Source of the DNA: Dryomyza anilis
Taxonomy: Eukaryota; Arthropoda; Insecta; Diptera; Dryomyzidae
Length of the DNA: 64,000 nt
Direction of reading: 5' to 3'
Assembly: GCA_951804985.1 (NCBI GenBank)
Contig: OX638131.1
Coordinates: forward strand, 84,532,638-84,596,637
Part shown: piece by piece, positions 57,301 to 64,000 of the stretch
Numbering within the stretch: position 1 is the stretch's first letter
Layout of the letters: every line of letters starts with the position of its first letter
The notes under the pieces: generated by a model
What the model saw: only the letters and a program-made list of their open reading frames with translations
Databases searched by the model: none
Told to the model about the DNA's origin: nothing
Position numbers and translations under genes: made by a program

Positions 57301-59611
57301 CATAGACAATTTAAAGTCGACTTTAAATATAAATTCGATTTTTTTGACAAATTTTGTATAGAACAAATTGTAAAAATAGTGATTTTAAATTTAAAATTGA
57401 CTTTAAATTGTCTATGATTATGCGCCATTATTTAAATTAATGTAATCTTTATTAAATGTATATATATATATATTTTATAATTTTAATAATATTAAAAAAT
57501 TGATTTACATTTGTATGTGGGGTGTGAGAGTGAAATAACATCGTCATTTTGCAAGATTCTCGATTTGTTTGTGCCGATTTTCTCGCCATTTATAAAGGTA
57601 CCATTGCGTGAAAGATCCTAGAAAATTTATAACAAGCGTATAAAATTTAAAATATTAAATATAATCGATATAAAGAATTTATAATTCGGAATATACAAAT
57701 CTCAAATGTAATTTTAAAAATTAGGGAATCTAAAATTTTAATAAAATAAAACAAGACTTACTGTATAACCAATAAACGAAAAAAAAAGTTGATTCTAAAT
57801 ATAGTATTAGCTTTTGCGACACTTGTTTCTTACAAATAAATTGTCAAAAACTGTTACTTTCTTTAAAGTTGACTTTATTTCATTTATTGGTTAGGCTGAA
57901 CATTATTTTAATGCCAAGTTTTCACTATATCATTTTGTGTCATATGTTTTCTTTACATTGTATTTATGAAAAAAATTATAAAATTTTAGATAATGAATAT
58001 TATACAAAAGAATATTGTGAAACCCAAGCATAAGAAACATTTTTCACAGATGTTTTCATTTCAACTGCCCACCTGTTGCTGTTTAAATTTTATAGAAAAA
58101 TTGCATAAAACATTAGGAAAATTGTATAGATCTCCTCCTTAAATAATATTCGCAAACCCGCCTTTGTTTTCGTACAACAAAAGAACTCCGCAGCAACAGC
58201 AATAAATCAATAGCCCAAAATCTGTAAATGTTGCTCTATTTTTTTTAATGTGCGGCATTGGCTTACCTGTATGTAAACTGGATTTGAGAGATCACAGTTT
58301 TCGCGTTTGATTGTAAAATGAACCTTTGAAATGCGACACAAAATCTTCTCAGGTAGTTCGTCGAGCGTAAGTACCAGATCGTTGCTTTCGCCGCGTCCAG
58401 CTGCAAATTCGCAATTATTTAAATCTAAAAAGAAAATAGAACAAGAAAAATGTCATATTATATTAAAAATTATGGTTTTTTAACAATAATACTTATAAAG
58501 TATATTAAAAATATAAATTATAATAAAAATAAAATTCTATAAGTAGAGCATGTTAGTACGACGTACGATGAAGAAAATTCATTTGTTATAAGATTAATTA
58601 TAAGATTAATAACTTTTTTTTATAATATAAAAAAAAAAATGTTTCGTAATTATAGACAAAATTTTATGAAATTATGAAAAATTAATAAAAGAATTGTCCG
58701 GAAAGCTATTGTTTGAAAAAGAATAGTGCCGGAAGAAATTGTCTGGGAAATAATTGTCTTAGAATAAATTTGCGGTACAGAATTGTACGTATTCCTTGAA
58801 AATATGCATTTTAGTATTTTTAAGTTTTGATTCTCATTATTTTTAAATCATTTTCTTAATAAAGAAATAAATGTTTTTTGGAAGAATTTTTTTAGTTTTA
58901 TTTTTTAGTTCTATTCCAGCATTTGGAAATTAATATTTTGTGATAACCTTTTTTTTTGTGATAACCTTGACTTAAAATGATGGTTTTAGAGTAACTTATA
59001 GATTTTATTGAATAAAATCCTACAAAAACATAATTTTTGAATTATTTATTATATTAATTTTCAAATTTCCCGTAATGTTCTATACTTTTTGTAGCTAATC
59101 TTTTATATTTCCGTATATTTACCATTTACCGTGTTTTGCATGCCAGAGTTTAAATTAAGTTATAGACCAGCCCGAGCCTTCAGGCACGATGCCATCTCTA
59201 ACTTGAACTATTTAAAATCGTATTGAACATTATCATTAAGTTTTTTTTTTTAAATGTTTTAGAAAACGAATTTTTGTAGAAAAAGCAAAAACGAATTTCA
59301 AGAAATCGACCAAGGTCGTCTTGTAAGACTCCATTTTATAAATAAAATATGTATAGCAAAATTTTGAATAATACTTATTAAAGAACATAAAAAACCAAAA
59401 AGTTACCAATACTAAAGGACGTATTCAAGTTAAGTATTTTATACGGTCTAATGCGCGTACCCAATGATTTCACCCTAATGTTCTTGCCATATAAGCGACC
59501 CCACACAATGTTGTCCATCTGTTGACTCTCCACTTGCGTCCAGATATTTGATGTCTGACTCTGTGTGGCACCTTGCGTCTGAGAGCCTTGCTGTTCGTGT
59601 TCACGTGCCAT
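51340..59611 (-). CDS. lok: Checkpoint kinase 2 (Chk2, loki)
   Basis: DNA-damage checkpoint Ser/Thr kinase acting downstream of ATM. Seven minus-strand exons: 59611-59461, 58424-58267, 57617-57509, 57229-56973, 53623-53443, 52074-51840, 51652-51340; all phases agree, giving 467 aa. The N-terminus holds six SQ/TQ sites in residues 10-30, the ATM-target cluster. The FHA domain follows with GRGESND (60-66), SKVH (83-86) and NGTFIN (108-113). The kinase domain has the glycine loop GSGACG (169-174), Lys191, HRDLKPDN (289-296), DFG (312-314), the activation loop [13 protein letters not shown], and a basic end PPQKRSRR. The start ATG at 59611 matches Drosophila MAR...; an upstream in-frame ATG at 59683 is less likely. 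Intron 4 (3.35 kb) and intron 5 (1.37 kb) are filled with repeats. Confidence 0.96.
52260..53250 (+). repeat. 15-bp satellite, array 2 (loki intron 5)
   Basis: About sixty degenerate 15-bp monomers CTCATACCAAGACAW. The translated frames with a 5-residue period here are repeat artefacts. It is inverted relative to the array at 49870-50600, so the last two loki exons lie between the two arms. Confidence 0.93.
53624..55985. other. loki intron 4, outer part
   Basis: AT-rich intron sequence. A tandem duplication of about 136 bp near 54600-54830 shares TTTTCAAATTTTG and GGAATTGAATAAAAAAA. ACACGAT words recur at 54260-54730. A short hairpin CTCTGTGC-ATC-GCACAGAG lies at 55812-55830. No coding content beyond loki. 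Confidence 0.5.
55990..56765 (-). mobile_element. DINE-1/INE-1-like element in loki intron 4
   Basis: On the minus strand it opens TTTTTATACCCTACACC, runs through a region with GGTATGGAAAAGTATATATA, TTCTTGATCAGCATCACTAC and a GTCTGTCTGTCCGTC run, then GGGCGTG/CACGCCC blocks, and ends in TCGGTCGGGCCCGACT near 56015. The order resembles the dispersed Helitron-related DINE-1 family of flies, recalled from memory. A second, shorter copy is at 60228-60475. Confidence 0.65.
57291..57426. mobile_element. Small MITE in loki intron 3, 136 bp
   Basis: Inverted termini GGCGCATAATCATAGACAAT at 57291 and its exact reverse complement ending 57426, extending over about 28 bp. ATT on both sides may be a 3-bp duplication. 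Superfamily unassigned. Confidence 0.8.
57768..57891. mobile_element. TA-flanked MITE in loki intron 2, 124 bp
   Basis: Inverted termini ACCAATAAACGAAA (57768) and TTTCATTTATTGGT (ending 57891). They are flanked by TA (57766-57767, 57892-57893), as for Tc1/mariner-derived MITEs. A related copy starts at 33558. Confidence 0.75.
58425..59460. other. loki intron 1
   Basis: AT-rich intron with degenerate GGAAGAAATTGTCTGG-type repeats near 58690-58790. No other gene. Confidence 0.5.
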
Positions 59612-60227
59612 GTTTCCGGAAGTACTGATTAAGATTGATGAAGAAATCCTGTGACACTTTGTGCTTTTTCCAAATCCTTCCAAGGTTTAATCACACAATA
59701 TATTGACAAACTTGGTGGCTTAGTTTAAAACATAAAATGCAACAAAACAGTGTAAACAATTTATAAAACAGCACTTGCAACATTTATTAGACAAAGTGTG
59801 CGCACACAGAATATTTCTTGAGTCTTACGCTGCCACTAAATAAATAAAAATTATGCTAATGCAGCACAACAAGTAACTGTTTAGCAGACGCAGTTAAGTT
59901 TGTTTTTTCCTGGTATCTAAATATCAAATACTGGGAAAAATGTGGATATGTCATTATTTGGCGGCAAAAATGACATTTGACCAGGGCTGCAAATTCACAT
60001 ATTTTAGAGTATTCACAGTTTTTTGCTACAGGTCCGGCATTGTAGATATACGACAAAATAAAATGTGAGCATCTCCTTTATGTTTGTTCATATATTTTGT
60101 CAGTTAAATGGAGCGCTTCATCATCAGGAAGAATTTCTGAAGACACAAGTGGGTTATAATTTACAAAATTCAAAATAATTACATAAAAATTTCGCAGTTA
60201 TTAATTTATAAATTTTTATTTATATTT
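59612..60227. other. loki upstream region
   Basis: Divergent interval toward beta'-COP. No TATA box is evident near the loki start. The minus frame at 59856-60056 is not recognised. Confidence 0.35.
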
Positions 60228-60475
60228 TTATACCCTACACTAAGAGTGAAAGGGTATATTCAGTTTGGAACGCCGTTTGTAACACCCAGAAGGAAGCATC
60301 TCCGGTATGGAAAAGTATATATATTCTTGATCAGCATGACCTCCTGAGTCGATTAAGCGATGTCCGTCTGTCTGTCCGTCTGTATGTCTGTCTGTTGAAA
60401 TCCCTACTACTTTTAAAATTGAAGAGCTAGAGTAATGAAACTTATAACTTAGATTACTAATATACCCAGCTAACG
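60228..60475 (+). mobile_element. DINE-1/INE-1-like fragment
   Basis: Plus-strand TTATACCCTACACTAAGAGT, AAAGGGTATATTC, AGAAGGAAGCATCTCCGG, then a TATATATTCTTGATCAGC segment and a GTCTGTCTGTCCGTCTG run, in the order seen in the copy at 56.0-56.8 kb but in opposite orientation. Confidence 0.65.
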
Positions 60476-61240
60476 CCAGAGTTCAAGTTACACTCAGACT
60501 CCCGTGTCTTGAATCTAAAGTGAATGTTTTGATTTCGTTTCACAAGTGTTTTAGTACAATTTATTTTTTGTTCTTTCAAAAATTAAATGCCAAATCATTT
60601 GTAAATTTATAAAGAAAAATCATTTATAAAGAAAAATAACATGTGTTGCGGCGCATAATTTTTATGGTCAGCAATAAAATTAAATTTAAGCTTAAACTTT
60701 ATTCCATTTATTCCCGCAGACACTGAATTCAAGCAGTACAGATGACGTTGTACAATGTGCAGCTGCAATACAGTCGCAGACATTTGACATCGAGAAATAT
60801 TTTTGAATATACTGGATATATGCAGCCAAAGACTTCTGCAGCTATGTACATATATCAATATCAGTGCATTATTTTTTAATGTAGAGCAAGTCGCTGCTGC
60901 GGCGTCGCAAGTACAGCGAGGTGTGATGATGCAAACCTTAATTATGTTTTTTACTATTATAATCGACGTTATTTGCAAGTAAAATATAAAAAAAAACATT
61001 TTTATTTACATTTACACCCATTTGACATTGTTTTATTGCAACGTAAGCGCATGCATTTTTTCGACTCTTTGGGAGTGTTGAAGCTAAATTCCAAGATGGT
61101 ATTTTGAAGGCAGCATATTTAAAAATCTCCGCATGAATCCTACAGTAGCTATAAATCAGAATTCGTTATTTTTTAATATCTTTATCTTCGAGTTTTTTTT
61201 GACATTTTCCATCATTTTTTCGGCAAAAAATGATTTCGTC
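60476..61240. other. Intergenic stretch, no gene supported
   Basis: The 130-codon minus frame at 60607-60999 has biased composition and no recognised family. CGGCGCATAATTTTTATGGT near 60648 resembles the end of the MITE in loki intron 3. GC is slightly raised at 60720-60930. Confidence 0.3.
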
Positions 61241-61244
61241 ATAC

Positions 61245-61430
61245 TAAATTTCGACATTTTTGGTTTTCGACATTTTGTTTTTCAACATTTTAGTTTTCAA
61301 CATTTTTTTTTTCGCATTTTGGTTTTCGACATTTTTGTTTTAGACATTTTCAGGTTTCGGCCTTTTTATTTTCTACATATTTGTCTTAAGTATTTTTAGT
61401 TTCAATATTTTAAATTTCGACAAAATGTGT
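61245..61430. repeat. Minisatellite, about 17-bp unit TTTTCGACATTTTGGTT
   Basis: About ten degenerate units. They create the repetitive plus frame at 61133-61399 (FDIFGFRHFVFQHFSFQHF), which is not a gene. Confidence 0.8.
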
Positions 61431-61673
61431 TTTTTTTTACCCATATCCTGTTTACCCTTAAAAGTATTCGTTTCACGATAACTATAGGACAAAATGAGCT
61501 ATATCTATAAATCTTGGTATTTAGAGTATTTATATTAGTTGGTGAGCTGCAATTTTAAAAATAATAATAGTTTAACTACCACGCCTTCCTCCCACACAAA
61601 CCTTAAATATGACAAATTTAACGAAAAAAAAAAATTAAATTTAAGTTCAAAGAGAACGAAAATACTTTTTACA

Positions 61674-62345
61674 TCTATATATATATATATATATATATAA
61701 ATGAAATGTCCTGTGTGGGCCAGAGCATCACGGGAGAATGAACCGACGGATTTGACTGATTCTTTTTGTATTTTGTTCGTGTCAATGCAAGAGGTTTATG
61801 AAAAGTCTGAAAAACCCAAAGGAAAAGCCGGATAATCGAAAATATCTAAATTTTACCCTAGGACAATGAAATTTAGGCAGGGTGTTCGTTTACAATGTAG
61901 CCGGAATTGGACAAAGGGGCGTGTCCCTTTCCATGTGACTAAAACTATAAAAATTTTGTAAATCCTGAATTACTAAGAGTAGTAAATTGAAACTAAAGTT
62001 TATATTACAAACTTCAATCGTCACATAAAATGTGAGTGGGATTGGATAAAAGGTCGTGGCACCTCCCATATACCCAAAACTTTAAAATTGGTAACTCTGG
62101 ACTTACATAGATCAGAGTTGTAAAAACGAAACGAAGGATCATTTTAAAAATTTTAATAGTAACGTAGAATGTAAGTGGGATTGCAAAAAGGGGCGTGTCA
62201 CTACGTTCAAGGTGGTCGGAAAAAATAACGAATGACTTGCACCAAAAAGGGAAAAGCGGCGTAAATGTATCCACACTTTATAAACGATATAGTTTTGTAA
62301 TTACAAAAACTTAGCACCGTCGAAGCTGTGCACGGGTTCAGCTAG
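61674..62345 (+). mobile_element. Non-autonomous Helitron, 672 bp
   Basis: The 5' end is TC followed by an AT run and AAATGAAATGTCCTG. The 3' end is CTAG at 62342-62345, preceded about 11 nt upstream by a small hairpin (GCAC...GTGC near 62314-62331). The host bases are A before and T after, as expected for Helitron insertion between A and T without duplication. Inside, GTAAGTGGGATTG followed by AAAAGGGGCGTGTC occurs three times imperfectly. No Rep/helicase coding. Confidence 0.8.
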
Positions 62346-62512
62346 TAATTACTAAAGTTGTATAATAAACTGTATAACAATTAAACAAAAAATTTAATTT
62401 TTGAAAAAACCTCAAAAAAGAGTTGGCAACACTGTCTCTTTTACAGCTGTCACTTTTATCTTTTGACATATGACAACTATAGAACGTCATCCATTTTCTG
62501 CGATGAACACTT

Positions 62513-62550
62513 TATAAAAGAACCACGGTCGAATATATCTCTCAATTAGT
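62513..62550 (+). promoter_or_regulatory. Core promoter of beta'-COP: TATA box and initiator-like site
   Basis: TATAAAAG at 62513-62520 stands 31 bp upstream of the A of CTCAATTAGT (62544), an initiator-like sequence. This predicts a 5' UTR of about 107 nt before the ATG at 62651. TGGCAACACTG lies upstream at 62424. Confidence 0.55.
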
Positions 62551-62650
62551 GTGAAAAAAATAAAAAGAAAAACAATTTTTGTGTGTAATAATTACAAGCA
62601 TATAGTAATAGTTTTCCACGACCAGTAATTTAACATAATAAACATATAAA

Positions 62651-63005
62651 ATGCCACTGAAATTAGATATAAAACGTCGCATAACATCGCGTTCGGATCG
62701 TGTGAAATGCGTCGATTTACACCCGTCGGAACCGTGGATGTTGTGTGCGCTCTACAATGGCCACGTACACATCATGAACTATGAGAACCAACAATTGGTC
62801 AAAGATTTCGAGGTGTGCGATGTCCCGGTGCGTTCCGGACGTTTTGTGGCACGTAAAAATTGGCTGATCACCGGATCGGACGATATGCAAATACGCATAT
62901 TCAACTATAACACACTGGAGAAGGTGCATTCGTTTGAGGCACACTCCGACTACATACGCTGTATTGCAGTGCATCCGACACAGCCGCTTGTTTTAACCTG
63001 CAGCG
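62651..63005 (+). CDS. beta'COP: Coatomer subunit beta' (beta'-COP), first exon only
   Basis: Beta'-COP is the WD40 coatomer subunit that recognises dilysine cargo signals in COPI vesicles at the Golgi. Only the first coding exon is in the window: 118 codons plus one base, ending at the donor G|GTAAGT at 63006; the rest lies beyond 64000. The protein starts [20 protein letters not shown], which is highly conserved from yeast to man, followed by WD-type blades ([20 protein letters not shown], then [20 protein letters not shown] and [20 protein letters not shown]). The start is certain from conservation and the context AAAATG. The gene is head-to-head with loki, 3.0 kb apart. Confidence 0.96.
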
Positions 63006-64000
63006 GTAAGTTGGACTAGAAATTATGTAAAATAAACAAAAATGGATTAAGAGTTTTTTAAATTTCACAATTGTCCAAAGTATTACTTGAACTAATAGTG
63101 GGTTGTTGTACAGCTGTGAATGACGATGATGATGATGAAAGTTGTCAATAAATTATTTTACACTATCGTCTAAACGCAGATCTTATCGTTGAAAATACAA
63201 GACGAATACAACCGATAATCAATTGGTTGCCTTAGTAATGGTATTGCTGCTAGTTCTATGAGTAATAATATTAATTTGTAAATTTTTAATGATTGTTTAA
63301 TTTCATAATTATCTAATGTCTTTAAATAATATTAGATTAGACAGTAGTAGGTTATTTTGCAGATGTTAATGATGAAAATGATCAATATATTGTGTTACAC
63401 TATCGCAATGCGTACCCTACATCTTATCATTGGAAATACAAGAACGAAAACACATTGTGACCATAATCAATTGCATGTCTTTATAAAATTATTTTTATTT
63501 GATTATGAACGTGTAAGAAGTCGCAGCAAGGAGTAATGATCTTTGTGTCTGAGTTCTTATCATTTGAATTGGATGCTTTTTATAAATTTAATTTTATTTT
63601 CAATGTAATTTTTACTTTTCATCAATTTAAATAAAGTGCACATTTATTAACCCTTATTTTCTAAATATATATTCTTCAATTACCTTTTTTTTTCAATTAA
63701 TATCAAGATGAAAATACATATTTTATATGTAAAGTTTGAATCTTTGATTAATCAAACAAAATATATTTTTCATTTCTTTGACAAATTTAAATAATTCGAA
63801 ATATATTTTATCAATTTATCCATCATATAATTTCATATTATGCAAAAGTTGACATACATTTTTTTCTATATACAGTTTTACTTATCAGATGTATAATTTT
63901 AATATATCCGTAGTTAAATTTAATTTTATCCGAAATAAATTATCAATTTATATGAAATAAATTATCAATTTATCTCCTAATATATTTTCAATTTATCCGT
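63006..64000 (+). other. Intron 1 of beta'-COP (continues past window)
   Basis: AT-rich intron. A diverged direct duplication of about 200 bp spans 63060-63240 and 63290-63480, sharing ACACTATCG, ATCTTATCRTTGRAAATACA and GATAATCAATTG-like parts. No second exon is visible by 64000. Confidence 0.6.

Noticed and set aside
60607..60999. 130-codon minus-strand frame
   Set aside because: No family recognised, low-complexity hydrophobic start, partly overlapping MITE-like sequence, no splice or promoter support.

Overview
This is eukaryotic nuclear DNA from a higher (brachyceran) fly. The six protein-coding genes encode proteins close to Drosophila orthologues, their introns use GT/AG sites, and the DINE-1-like elements, hAT and Harbinger MITEs and LINEs fit a dipteran. 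The species cannot be fixed; an acalyptrate or calyptrate fly is plausible. Intergenic DNA is very AT-rich.

Positions 1-38,000 form a gene desert of repeats. It holds four copies of an unnamed 0.6-1.5 kb interspersed family, a 2.87 kb hAT-like element with a second hAT-like element nested in it, and a 1.7 kb fold-back palindrome. It also holds another hAT MITE, a LINE fragment and a broken RTE/CFDP2-like LINE, a mariner relic, and many satellites. The largest satellites are two arrays of one 19-bp monomer in opposite orientation.

Positions 38,800-64,000 are gene-bearing: survivin/Deterin (+), dynactin subunit 5 (+), an ANKRD49-like ankyrin protein (-), Tap42/IGBP1 (+), the checkpoint kinase Chk2/loki (-, seven exons) and the first coding exon of beta'-COP (+, continuing past the window). 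I reconstructed every exon of the five complete genes. All splice phases agree and total lengths are multiples of three (144, 188, 215, 381 and 467 aa). The genes form no operon-like unit. Deterin (mitosis), Tap42 (PP2A-type phosphatase regulation) and Chk2 (DNA damage) are all cell-cycle related, but I see no evidence that the neighbourhood is functional.

Mobile DNA also lies between and inside these genes: two Harbinger-type MITEs beside Deterin, three copies of a tRNA-derived SINE with 12-13 bp target duplications (one in the desert), a hAT MITE nested in another inverted-repeat element just upstream of Tap42, small MITEs in loki introns, DINE-1-like copies, and a Helitron upstream of beta'-COP. 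I did not find a clearly new biological system. The most unusual features are the nested elements with intact target-site duplications and two satellite families each present as an inverted pair, one pair flanking the last exons of loki.
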